Shown here: positions 25,379 to 32,902 of the stretch, in pieces
Layout: each line of letters opens with the position of its first letter
Position numbering within the stretch: position 1 is the first letter of the stretch
NCBI RefSeq assembly: GCF_045863935.1
Contig: NZ_BTVP01000018.1
Span: 10,385 to 74,384 of the forward strand
Reading direction: 5' to 3'
Source of the DNA: Parvibaculum sp045863935
Lineage (GTDB): Bacteria; Pseudomonadota; Alphaproteobacteria; Parvibaculales; Parvibaculaceae
Length of the DNA stretch: 64,000 bases
The notes under the pieces: generated by a model
Seen by the model: the letters and a program-made list of their open reading frames with translations, nothing else
Databases searched by the model: none
Told to the model about the DNA's origin: nothing
Made by a program: the position numbers and the translations under genes

Positions 25379-26443
25379 GTGTTTTCAACTGTTGTGACGA
25401 ATGCGGCGAAGAAGGGAATGCCCAAGCGTACGCTGGGAGCTCTCGCCATGGCTTTCGCACTTACGGGCTGTGTCAGCGCCAATGCGGGCTCCGATGGCCG
25501 CTATGCTGCGCCGATCGGCAACGCCCCCGTCATCAACAACGAGACGCCCTATTCCAACGCGCTGCGCTGCCTCGCGAACCACGTGCCCGCCAGCACGACG
25601 GCGACGCGTATCGCGGTCGGCAACATCCGCGACTACACCGGCAAGTCGGAAGCCGATGGCACCGGCATGAAGATCACGCAGGGCGCCTCGCTGATGGCGA
25701 TGTCCGCTCTCGGAAAGGCCGGCGTGCCGCTCGTCGAGCGCTACGACACCTCGATCACCGAACTCGAACTCAAATACACCAACAACAAGCTGATCGGCGA
25801 CGGCGGCGAGCAGGACGACTACCGCAAGATCTATGCGGGCGAGATCCGCGGCTCCGACTACTACCTCGTCGGCGGCATCACCGAACTCAACTTCAACATC
25901 CAGTCCGGCGGCCTCAATGCAGGCTTTGCAGAAGGGGGCGACATGGGCGCGGCGGCGAATGCTTCCGCTTCCACCTACGTCATGAACATCGGCCTCGACC
26001 TGCGCCTTGTGAACAGCCGCACGCTCGAAGTCGTCGACTATGTTTCCTACCAGAAGCAGATCGTCGGCCGTGAGATCAAGGCAGGCGTGTTCGACTTCTT
26101 CGGCGGCAATCTCTTCTCGCTTGGCCTCGGCACCAGCGCACAGGAACCGCTCCAGCTCGCGGTCCGCGCCGTTGTCGAACGCGCCGTGCTGAAGCTGCTG
26201 GTTCCTCTCTATGAGGTGAACCCGGCCGACTGCGCCCGCTTCCCCGGCAACAAGGACCCGATGGGCCAGATCGACTATCGCCAGGCCAATCCCGGCGCGA
26301 AAGCGAAGCCGGTGAACAGCCAGCGTGTCGCGCAGGCTCCCTCCTCCGCGCGCGAAGAACGCAGCCCCGCCGGCAACGATCCCTATGCCTACTACTCGGA
26401 GCCGGACTTCGATGCCGGCAGCCTCCGCGGCGGCACTTACTGA
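25379..26443 (+). CDS. CsgG/HfaB-family outer-membrane lipoprotein
   Basis: 354 residues from GTG 25379 (AGGAGG six bases upstream). A signal peptide ends in a lipobox ALTGC, so the mature protein is a lipoprotein. The CsgG fold is clear: RIAVGNIRDYTGK, QGASLMAMSALGKAGVPLVER, ELELKYTNNKLI, DYYLVGGITELNF and GLDLRLVNSRTLEVVDY. HfaB in Caulobacter anchors the holdfast; CsgG in enterobacteria exports curli subunits. The Asn-rich secreted protein at 28698-29672 is the nearest candidate substrate. The C-terminal 70 residues are a hydrophilic tail. Confidence 0.9.
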   Translation: MFSTVVTNAAKKGMPKRTLGALAMAFALTGCVSANAGSDGRYAAPIGNAPVINNETPYSNALRCLANHVPASTTATRIAVGNIRDYTGKSEADGTGMKITQGASLMAMSALGKAGVPLVERYDTSITELELKYTNNKLIGDGGEQDDYRKIYAGEIRGSDYYLVGGITELNFNIQSGGLNAGFAEGGDMGAAANASASTYVMNIGLDLRLVNSRTLEVVDYVSYQKQIVGREIKAGVFDFFGGNLFSLGLGTSAQEPLQLAVRAVVERAVLKLLVPLYEVNPADCARFPGNKDPMGQIDYRQANPGAKAKPVNSQRVAQAPSSAREERSPAGNDPYAYYSEPDFDAGSLRGGTY

Positions 26444-26485
26444 TCCAGACTTCCCACCGAATTATCGGCGATGTCGGAGACCGAA

Positions 26486-26599
26486 ATGAAAAACGACATC
26501 GCCGGTTCCCACCCTCAATGCGTCTTGCTGGTCGGCCTCCGGCACGCGCTTGAGAGCACAGGCGGGGCTTGCCCGCCGATCCCGGAACAGGAGTTCTGA
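26486..26599 (+). CDS. Possible 37-residue small protein
   Basis: ATG 26486 with GGAGA five bases upstream, reading MKNDIAGSHPQCVLLVG to a stop 30 bp before a strong terminator. It lies 42 bp after the CsgG-like gene, so it would share that transcript. Composition shows two Cys and no signal peptide. No family recognised and coding status is unproven. Confidence 0.3.
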   Translation: MKNDIAGSHPQCVLLVGLRHALESTGGACPPIPEQEF

Positions 26600-26628
26600 A
26601 TTTCCTTTTCCGTTCCGGAAGACCACTT

Positions 26629-26657
26629 GGGAGGGCCTCGCGCCCTCCCTCTTTTTT
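26629..26657 (+). terminator. Rho-independent terminator of the CsgG-like unit
   Basis: GGGAGGGC-CTCGC-GCCCTCCC followed by TCTTTTTT: an 8-bp perfect GC-rich stem with a 5-base loop and a T-run. Confidence 0.9.
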
Positions 26658-26858
26658 GCGGCTTATCCCGCAAAAGCGGCGACTGTCATCGAAATGTCAT
26701 CGATACGTCACATCCGACGGGCCTGTCCCCCCGGAAGAATAGCGATGGTGAAATTAGGGTGCTCGTTTCCCGACCCGATTCCCCGACTTGAAACCCGAAT
26801 GTCGCGAGCCGGCTGGAGATATCCCCACCCGCGTTCTGTCCGGAAATGGGACGAACAA
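26658..26858. other. Gap between the terminator and sugE
   Basis: 200 bp between convergent units. I see no gene, promoter or further hairpin here. Confidence 0.5.
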
Positions 26859-27176
26859 TTATCCTTCCGCGAGCTTGAGCATCACGACGCCCGTCACGAT
26901 GAGGGCGATGGCGGAAAGACGGAGGGGAGACGCGCTCTCGCCGAGCACGACGATGCCGAGAACGGCCGCGCCGACGACGCCGATGCCGGTCCACACGGCA
27001 TAGGCGGTTCCCAGCGGCAGCGTCCGCATCGCCTGGACGAGAAACCAGACGGCGGCGAGAAGCGCCGCGACGTTGAACGCCACCATGAGCGGCTTCGTGA
27101 AGCCGTCGCTTGCCTTGAGCGTAAAGGCCCAGACGATTTCAGCCGCGCTTGCGACGAGAAGATGGAGCCAGGCCAT
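26859..27176 (-). CDS. sugE: SMR-family guanidinium exporter SugE/Gdx
   Basis: 105 residues, four membrane helices. Residues that define the Gdx guanidinium-exporter subtype are in place: Glu13 and Trp16 in AAEIVWAF, and Tyr59 and Trp62 in TAYAVWTGIG. It exports guanidinium in exchange for protons as an antiparallel dimer in the inner membrane. ATG 27176 has AGAGG six bases upstream. A two-hairpin guanidine-II riboswitch lies immediately upstream, with its second hairpin just before the ribosome site, consistent with translational control. Confidence 0.95.
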   Translation of the reverse strand: MAWLHLLVASAAEIVWAFTLKASDGFTKPLMVAFNVAALLAAVWFLVQAMRTLPLGTAYAVWTGIGVVGAAVLGIVVLGESASPLRLSAIALIVTGVVMLKLAEG

Positions 27177-27196
27177 GTGCCTCTCCTGACGAAGAA

Positions 27197-27255
27197 GCGA
27201 GGCCGTCCCCGCGGATGACGTGAAGGACATATCCTTCGGCGGGGCCGTCCCCGCC
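27197..27255 (-). promoter_or_regulatory. Guanidine-II (mini-ykkC) riboswitch
   Basis: On the minus strand two hairpins, each with an ACGG tetraloop: GGCGGGG-ACGG-CCCCGCC (27238-27255, 7-bp stem) and GCGGGG-ACGG-CCTCGC (27197-27212, 6-bp stem with one G-U), joined by a 25-base linker. Paired ACGR-loop hairpins are the definition of this class, which binds guanidinium and turns on sugE-type genes. The SD of sugE starts about 12 bases after the second hairpin. Confidence 0.92.
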
Positions 27256-27356
27256 TGATGCAGTTATAGCAAAGCGGGCGGGAACCGGAAGTCCCGGAAC
27301 AGGCAGCATCCGGCGGCTGAGCCTGGAGCAAAAAGTGTTGCACCTTGTGTGAGTCT

Positions 27357-27389
27357 CTTTATATTGACACTGATTGTGTCAATATAAAG
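27357..27389. promoter_or_regulatory. Operator-like inverted repeat upstream of DUF2147 gene 1
   Basis: CTTTATATTGACAC and GTGTCAATATAAAG, 14-bp perfect arms around TGATT. The core TATATTGACA-N7-TGTCAATATA is shared with the site at 27925-27952. It ends 14 bp before the start codon and could act as an operator or as an mRNA hairpin covering the ribosome site. Confidence 0.7.
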
Positions 27390-27402
27390 CTGGGAGCAAT
27401 TC

Positions 27403-27861
27403 ATGATTTTCGAAATTCGCAGGCTCGCGCTTATGTGCGCGGTCGCTCTCTTTTCCGGGGCGGCCGCCCTCTTCGCACATCCTGCCATCGCGGACAGCGG
27501 CTCGGCGGCAGGCAAATGGATGATCCACCACCCGCTAAGCGGCGAGCCGCTCATGATCGTCGAGATCGAGGAAAATGACGGCGCGCTGGAGGGTCATATC
27601 GTGAAGCTCGCCAGCGGCCCGGAAGACGCGATCTGCTGGAGCTGCACGGGCGAGAACAAGAACAAGCCGCTCGCCGGCATGAAATTCCTCGCAGGCTTCC
27701 GCCCCGACGCGATGGGCTGGAGCGGCGGCTTCCTGCTGCGGCCGGCGACGGGCACGGTTTCTCCCGCTCACCTCGAACTCGTGGACGGCGGCCGGGCGCT
27801 GCTGATGACGACGGGCCGTGGGCCCCTCCGGGTCGACCAGAAATGGGAGCGGATCGACTGA
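27403..27861 (+). CDS. DUF2147 secreted protein 1
   Basis: 152 residues with a signal peptide ending near PAIADSG. The mature domain is DUF2147: AAGKWMIHHPLSGEP, IVEIEENDGALEGHIVKL, GMKFLAGFRPDAMGWSGGFL and a C-terminal WERID. A CWSC pair is present, as a CxxC in the same place in its paralog 126 bp downstream. GGGAG precedes ATG 27403. Periplasmic; function unknown for the family, often stress-associated. Confidence 0.9.
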   Translation: MIFEIRRLALMCAVALFSGAAALFAHPAIADSGSAAGKWMIHHPLSGEPLMIVEIEENDGALEGHIVKLASGPEDAICWSCTGENKNKPLAGMKFLAGFRPDAMGWSGGFLLRPATGTVSPAHLELVDGGRALLMTTGRGPLRVDQKWERID

Positions 27862-27924
27862 TCCCGTCACAAAACCTTGCCGAACCCGCGTGCGAGCCTG
27901 CTTGGCCTCGCATGCGGGTTCGTG

Positions 27925-27952
27925 TATATTGGCAGTTACAATGCCAAATATA
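27925..27952. promoter_or_regulatory. Operator-like inverted repeat upstream of DUF2147 gene 2
   Basis: TATATTGGCA (27925-27934), seven bases, TGCCAAATATA (27942-27952). Same half-site and same seven-base centre as the site upstream of the first paralog, with one extra A in the right arm. Confidence 0.6.
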
Positions 27953-27986
27953 GGCCAACCAGACCAAAAAGTTGGGGGAGAGAAAC

Positions 27987-28424
27987 ATGACGATCCGGCT
28001 TCACATTGCCTCCCTGGCGCTTCTCGCCGCGGCGGCTTTCGCCCTGCCCGCCTCCGCCGATACCGGCTCGCCGCTCGGCAAGTGGCGCACCTTCGACCCG
28101 GACACGGGCGCGCCGAAAACGGTGGTCGAAATCACCGAAACGGACGGCACGCTGACGGGCACCATCGTCGAACTGCTCGATGACGGCGAAACCACCTGCT
28201 CGCAATGCGATGGCGACAGGAAAAACCAGCCGCTCCTCGGCATGCCGGTCCTCTGGGGTCTGACAAATAAGGGCGACGAATGGTCTGGCGGCACGATCCT
28301 CCGCCCCGCCAACGGCAAAACGGCGAACGCCAGCCTCGAACTCACCGATGGCGGCTCGAAACTCGAGGTCACCGGCTCGAAAGGCATCATGAGCCGCAGC
28401 CAGACCTGGGAACGCGTGGAGTAG
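27987..28424 (+). CDS. DUF2147 secreted protein 2
   Basis: 145 residues, signal peptide ending near ASADTG. Parallel to its neighbour in every block: LGKWRTFDPDTGAP, VVEITETDGTLTGTIVEL, GMPVLWGLTNKGDEWSGGTI and a final TWERVE; its cysteine pair is CSQC. GGGGAG precedes ATG 27987. Tandem paralogs but each with its own upstream dyad, so they are probably separately promoted members of one regulon. Confidence 0.9.
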   Translation: MTIRLHIASLALLAAAAFALPASADTGSPLGKWRTFDPDTGAPKTVVEITETDGTLTGTIVELLDDGETTCSQCDGDRKNQPLLGMPVLWGLTNKGDEWSGGTILRPANGKTANASLELTDGGSKLEVTGSKGIMSRSQTWERVE

Positions 28425-28602
28425 GACGCACGCAAAGCACAGGCTTCCTCAGGGCGGTTCTTCCTCCGGCCGCCCCCGGCTCCCGTTTGCCTCACCCCTC
28501 ACGAGATCGGGCAGGCGGGAGCCGCTTTGTTCTAGTGGCCTGCATGGGGAGGACAGTCCCGACGGAGAGACTTTCGCCGGGATGACATCTTGTTTGGAGC
28601 AC

Positions 28603-28639
28603 GTAGAAAAGAAATCGGGGAGAGCTTTCGCTCTCCCCG
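28603..28639 (-). terminator. Rho-independent terminator of the Asn-rich protein gene
   Basis: Read on the minus strand: CGGGGAGAGC-GAAA-GCTCTCCCCG then ATTTCTTTTCT. A perfect 10-bp stem capped by a GNRA tetraloop, about 60 bp after the stop codon. Confidence 0.9.
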
Positions 28640-28697
28640 TCTCAGGACCGGCAGCAGGGCGCGGATGAAGCAGGCTGACGCCCCGCCGTCGTAATCC

Positions 28698-29672
28698 TTA
28701 GTAGCCGACACCGCCGGAGAAGAAGGCCCCGCCCGTCGCCGCGACTTCTTCGCCCTTTTCGCTCTTGCGGATGAAGACCTCGGCATAGGCCATGCGCGTC
28801 GCCGCCGGAACCTGGGAATAGCCGTAGTCCCGCTGCTGCGGCACGCAGGCGAGCATGCCGTTCGAACCGTGGCGGAGAGCTTCGCCGGGGCGGCACTCGA
28901 TCACATAGCCGCCGAGGTAATCCGGCTTCGCATTGTCGCCCTTGCCAGCCATGCGGCCGATCGTGGCGACGAGCATGTCGCCGGCGACGCAATGGAAGAG
29001 TTCGACATCGTCTTCCGGGCCGATTTCGGTAACCGTGCTGCTGACGCGCGCGGCCTCTTCCAGGCCCTTTGCGCTGACGCAGATCGCCTTCACCGGCTTC
29101 AAGACGCTTGCCGTACGCACGATCACATTGAGCGCGCCCACCGGCGCCGCCTGGGGCGCGGAGACATAATAGCTCGAACCGCCACCGCCATAGCCGCCGC
29201 CGCTGCCATTGCCGATCGCGACCGAACTCGTACGGTCGAGCGCGGACGAGGCGCTGTCCGCCGCCGCATTCGCATTGGCGATGGCCGAGGCAGTCGCCGA
29301 TGCCGTGGCGCTGGCATTGGCGTTCACATTCACCTCGACATTGACGTTGTTCTCGTTGTGGTTGTTGTTCGTGTTGGTGTTGGTGTTGGTGTTGTTGTTG
29401 TAGTTGTTGTTCTCGTTGTAGTTGATGTTCTTGTTGCTGTTGTAATTGATGTTTTTGCTGCCGCCCTTGCCGCCGCCATGGCCCTTGCCGCCACCGCCAT
29501 CGCAACCGCAATCGTTGCTCGGAGGCGGAGGCGGAGGCGGATTGCAGCCACCGCCACATGCCGAAGCGGGATCGGCGCCGCCGAGGGCATAGAAGAACAC
29601 CGCAGCGCCGAAGGCCACCGCCACGAGCGCCAGCCTGCTGCTGGCCGTCTTTTTGAAAATCATCTGCTTCAT
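28698..29672 (-). CDS. Secreted Asn-rich low-complexity protein
   Basis: 324 residues from ATG 29672 (GGGAG eight bases upstream), with a signal peptide ending near PASA. The mature N-terminus is Gly/Pro-rich with several Cys (CGGGCNPPPP, CGCDGGGGKGHGGGKGG), then about 50 residues dominated by Asn (NINYNSNKNINYNENNN, TNTNTNTNNNHN), then an alternating tract (VNVEVNVNANASATASATAS). A Gly/Ser linker leads to a globular C-terminal half with Cys in VKAICVSAK, ELFHCVAGD, IECRPG and MLACVPQ. Composition recalls amyloid or adhesin subunits; family not recognised. All three frames are open over the repeat, but only this one has signal peptide and ribosome site. Confidence 0.75.
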   Translation of the reverse strand: MKQMIFKKTASSRLALVAVAFGAAVFFYALGGADPASACGGGCNPPPPPPPSNDCGCDGGGGKGHGGGKGGSKNINYNSNKNINYNENNNYNNNTNTNTNTNNNHNENNVNVEVNVNANASATASATASAIANANAAADSASSALDRTSSVAIGNGSGGGYGGGGSSYYVSAPQAAPVGALNVIVRTASVLKPVKAICVSAKGLEEAARVSSTVTEIGPEDDVELFHCVAGDMLVATIGRMAGKGDNAKPDYLGGYVIECRPGEALRHGSNGMLACVPQQRDYGYSQVPAATRMAYAEVFIRKSEKGEEVAATGGAFFSGGVGY

Positions 29673-30171
29673 CCTGACACTCCCGGTCCAAATGGACACG
29701 TTGGCCTGCGTCTTTTCCGGACCTTGTCCGGCTCTTGTGCGCCACGATGCAGAAGCCGTGCCGCCGCGGCCGAAACGGCGTGCGGACAGCCGCCCAATGG
29801 TTAACGCCCCGCCGCGGGACGTCGCCGGTGGCCGGAACACCGCGCCAACGGACGCGCGTTAACGCCTCTCCCATGCCCCCTGCACGCGCCATGCCTCGCA
29901 ACTTGTTGAAGCTTCAACCAAATTTCGCGGGCCTGCCCCGCCGCCGGCTGTCTCATTAACGGTTGGCACGCTTTCTGCTCTCTCACACCCGTCCCCGCAA
30001 TCGGGCGCCAGGGCCCGTACCGGATCGAAACGGCAGCCTGATGCGGGACAAATGAGAGGGGAAGCGACCCGAAACGGGACGTTTCGCCGGGAATGAGTTA
30101 GGATTTTCCGCATGGGGCTTAACGGGGGCATTCCCCTGCCAGGCGGAATGGCGCGGCAGGGGATGATGGCT
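29673..30171. other. Divergent intergenic region, Asn-rich gene / PAS gene
   Basis: 499 bp without a convincing gene. It has several TTAACG/GTTAAC-like blocks (near 29800, 29862 and 29955), a sigma54-like element at 29963-29979 and a GTTAGG/GGATTTTCC stretch near 30095. Confidence 0.5.
29963..29979 (+). promoter_or_regulatory. Sigma54-like promoter upstream of the PAS gene
   Basis: TTGGCACGCTTTCTGCT: the -24 half (TTGGCACG) is perfect, GG and GC are separated by exactly 10 bp, and the -12 half has one deviation (CTGC for TTGC). It points toward the PAS gene about 190 bp downstream. Confidence 0.45.
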
Positions 30172-30846
30172 ATGAAGCACAAGAACAATCAGGCGCTGTT
30201 CGACTACTGGAACGCGATCCGCGCCGGGCGCCCTGCGCCGCGCCGCGCCGAAATCGAGCCCGGCGACATCCGCCGCATTCTTCCTTACGTGTTCATTCTG
30301 GAACGGAAAGATCGCGACACCTGCCGTTTCCGTCTCGCGGGAACGGGCCTCTGCCGGACCTACGGCATGGAGTTCCGCGGCCACAATCTCCTCTCCATGT
30401 GGTCGGATGATTGCGCCGAAAACCTGAAGCAGGCGCTGGACGATGTGTCCACCAACGCCACGGTCTCCGTCGTCGAATACACCGCCGCAACGAATGACGG
30501 CCACGAAGCCACCTTCGAAATGATCCTGCTCCCGCTTGCGCATGAAGACGGGACGATAACCCGCGTCCTCGGCGCGGCCGTCCCGGTCGATCAGTTCACC
30601 TGGATCGGCGATAGGCTTCTCGCTCGTCAGTGGATCGACCGCCTGCGCCGCCTCGATCCCGAGCGGATGCCGAAACATGGCCTTGCAGCCGAAAACGTCG
30701 CGCGCCGCATCCTGGCCGAGAAGCCGCCGGTTGCGATCTCAAGCATCGCCAGCCATGCCAGCCGCAAGCCGCCGCTTCGCGGCGAACGCTCCTATCTTCG
30801 GCTGGTGAAAACGGCAACCCCCACGGGAAACGAAGAGCGCGGCTGA
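30172..30846 (+). CDS. PAS_5 (DUF1457) domain protein
   Basis: 224 residues from ATG 30172 (AGGGG nine bases upstream). ALFDYWNAIRAGRPAPRRAE, IEPGDIRRILPYVFILER and FRLAGTGLCRTYGMEFRG are the PAS_5 pattern found in many alphaproteobacterial one-domain proteins. No output domain is attached; the C-terminal 70 residues are basic and disordered-looking. Probably a signalling adaptor. A strong bidirectional terminator follows. Confidence 0.88.
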   Translation: MKHKNNQALFDYWNAIRAGRPAPRRAEIEPGDIRRILPYVFILERKDRDTCRFRLAGTGLCRTYGMEFRGHNLLSMWSDDCAENLKQALDDVSTNATVSVVEYTAATNDGHEATFEMILLPLAHEDGTITRVLGAAVPVDQFTWIGDRLLARQWIDRLRRLDPERMPKHGLAAENVARRILAEKPPVAISSIASHASRKPPLRGERSYLRLVKTATPTGNEERG

Positions 30847-30864
30847 CAGGCGGCGAAGCATCAA

Positions 30865-30903
30865 CAAAAAAGCCGGTGTCTCGCGACACCGGCTTTTGTT
30901 TTG
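30865..30903. terminator. Bidirectional terminator
   Basis: GCCGGTGTC-TCGC-GACACCGGC (30872-30893) flanked by AAAAAA on the left and TTTTGTTTT on the right. Serves the PAS gene and, on the minus strand, the GMC oxidoreductase. Confidence 0.92.
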
Positions 30904-30916
30904 CTTAGGCGAGAGA

Positions 30917-32563
30917 TCAGGCTGCGTTGCCGACCCGGTCCTCTGCAATGGTCACGTTCTCGGAAGGCAGCGGCGCCTTTCCGAGAATATCGTCCGAAAT
31001 CTTCTCGGCGATCATGATGGTCGGCGCGTTGGTATTGCCACCGACAAGCGTCGGCATGACCGACGCATCGATGACGCGCAGGCCTTGCAACCCATGCACG
31101 CGGCACTTCGCATCGACCACGGCCATGGGATCCGTGCCCATCTTGGCCGTGCCGACGGGATGATAGATCGTCTCCGCGGTCTCACGGATCCATGCATCGA
31201 CCTCGTCGTCGCTCTGCTTGCCCGCACCCGGCCAGAACTCCGGCCCGCGATAAGCGTCCATCGCGCGCTGCGAGATGATGTTGCGCACGATCTTCACGCC
31301 CTCGCGCATCACCACGCGGTCATATTCAGCCGAGAGATAGTTCGGCTGGATGAGCGCGTAGTCGCTCGGGTTTGTCGACTTGAGCGCGATATACCCCCTG
31401 CTTTCCGGACGAAGCTGGCAGACATGGACAGTGAACCCGTGCCGGTCCGACTTCACGCGTGCGTGGTCACGCATCATCGCCGCCACGAAGTGAAGCTGAA
31501 TGTCCGGGATTTCAAGCTCGGACCGCGTCTTCAGGAAAGCGCCGGACTCGAGACCGTTCGACGTCGCAAGGCCCGTCTTGAAGAACGTGTACTGCATGCC
31601 CGTCATGAGCTGCTTCAGCGGGTTCGACACCGTGCTGTGCAGCGTGATCGGCTGCGTGCACTCGTAGATCACCGTGCAGTCGAGATGGTCCTGCAGGTTC
31701 TGGCCGACGCCCGGCAGGTCCGCCACGACATCGATACCGAACTTCCTGAGATATTCGCCCTTGCCAATACCCGAGAGGAGCAGCACCTGCGGCGAGTTGA
31801 CGGCGCCGCCCGAAAGGATGACTTCCTTGCCGGCCCGCGCCACTTTCGTTTCGCCCTTCTGCGTATATTCGACGCCGACAGCCTTCTTGCCCTCGAAAAG
31901 AATGCGCGAGGTAAGCGCCTCGACCTCGACCGAAAGGTTCGGACGGCTCAGCGCCGGAACGAGGTAGCCCTTGGCCGCGCTGCAGCGCTGACCGTCCTTG
32001 ATGGTGAGCTGATAGGGGCCGACGCCTTCCTGCTGCGGTCCGTTGAAGTCTTCCGTATAGGGATGACCGGCCTGCTTGCCCGCTTCCACGAAGGACTCGA
32101 AGAGCACGTTCGTCTTGCGCGAGTTGCTGACGCCAAGCGGTCCCTCGCCGCCATGGAAGGCGCTGTTGCCGTTCTCGTTGCCTTCCGAGCGGCGGAAATA
32201 GGGCAGCACGTCCGAGAAGCCCCAGCCTTCGAGGCCGAGCTGGCGCCACATGTCGTAGTCGCGCGCATGGCCGCGAATGTAGATCATGCCGTTGATCGAG
32301 GAGGAGCCGCCGAGCACCTTGCCGCGCGGCCAGTAGAGCTTGCGGTTGTTGAGGAAGGGCTGGCCCTCCGTGTCGTAGCACCAGTTGGCGAGGTCCGTGC
32401 CGATCAGCTTGCCGACGCCGGCCGGCATGTGGATCATGAAGTTCGAGTCCTTCGATCCCGCCTCCAGCAGCAGAACCTTGTTCGACGGATTTTCCGACAA
32501 ACGGTTGGCCAATACGCAGCCGGCACTTCCGGCACCGATGATGATGTAGTCGAACTCGCTCAT
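30917..32563 (-). CDS. GMC-family FAD-dependent alcohol/choline dehydrogenase
   Basis: 548 residues from ATG 32563. The FAD site IIIGAGSAGCVLANRLSE is at the N-terminus, followed by the GMC signatures YWPRGKVLGGSSSINGM and GAVNSPQVLLLSGIG, and the C-terminal active-site region TIYHPVGTAKMG and VGGNTNAPTIMIAEKI. It resembles the BetA/AlkJ group oxidising choline or long-chain alcohols; the substrate cannot be told from sequence. No betaine aldehyde dehydrogenase is next to it, which slightly favours an alcohol dehydrogenase role. Confidence 0.92.
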   Translation of the reverse strand: MSEFDYIIIGAGSAGCVLANRLSENPSNKVLLLEAGSKDSNFMIHMPAGVGKLIGTDLANWCYDTEGQPFLNNRKLYWPRGKVLGGSSSINGMIYIRGHARDYDMWRQLGLEGWGFSDVLPYFRRSEGNENGNSAFHGGEGPLGVSNSRKTNVLFESFVEAGKQAGHPYTEDFNGPQQEGVGPYQLTIKDGQRCSAAKGYLVPALSRPNLSVEVEALTSRILFEGKKAVGVEYTQKGETKVARAGKEVILSGGAVNSPQVLLLSGIGKGEYLRKFGIDVVADLPGVGQNLQDHLDCTVIYECTQPITLHSTVSNPLKQLMTGMQYTFFKTGLATSNGLESGAFLKTRSELEIPDIQLHFVAAMMRDHARVKSDRHGFTVHVCQLRPESRGYIALKSTNPSDYALIQPNYLSAEYDRVVMREGVKIVRNIISQRAMDAYRGPEFWPGAGKQSDDEVDAWIRETAETIYHPVGTAKMGTDPMAVVDAKCRVHGLQGLRVIDASVMPTLVGGNTNAPTIMIAEKISDDILGKAPLPSENVTIAEDRVGNAA

Positions 32564-32902
32564 AAGCTTTGTTTCCGGTCTTTGTTTATGACCACCCTGT
32601 CCCTGCATGCGCGGAAAGAACTCTTTCCTGCGCGGCGAGGCGGCGGACGGCGCCCGTTCCTGGCTGACTCAGCCATTTCCTGGCCGATTTTTCCTGATTG
32701 GTCGGAATATGGCGCGATTGTCGGGAATTGCCGAAGCTGACGCAAGCGTCAATTTTCTGCAGTAAAGGCTGCCGGCTCTCTCCGAAATGGTATCAAAACG
32801 GCCCGTGAGGACTGTTCCGGTAAAAATTCATTAACTGTGACGCGCGTATTCTGGCACCGGAATTCAGCGCCTTCTTGCGCGTCTACTGACAGGCCAGGCT
32901 CT
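32564..32902. other. Divergent intergenic region, GMC / PilZ genes
   Basis: 339 bp. Contains AT-richer stretches (TTTTTCCTGATTGG near 32688, GGTAAAAATTCATTAAC near 32818) likely to be promoters for the two divergent genes. No hairpin terminator or small gene seen. Confidence 0.45.

Noticed and set aside
29340..29460. Possible CRISPR or minisatellite array
   Set aside because: Units are three bases and coding; no spacers or conserved repeat longer than a codon.
28642..29901. Gln-rich alternative frame across the Asn-rich gene
   Set aside because: It has no ribosome site or signal peptide, and the Gln runs are the same DNA repeat read in another frame.
32850..32868. CTGGCACCGGAATTCAGC as a sigma54 promoter upstream of the PilZ gene
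   Set aside because: GG-GC spacing is 12 bp, not 10, and the -12 half lacks TTGC.
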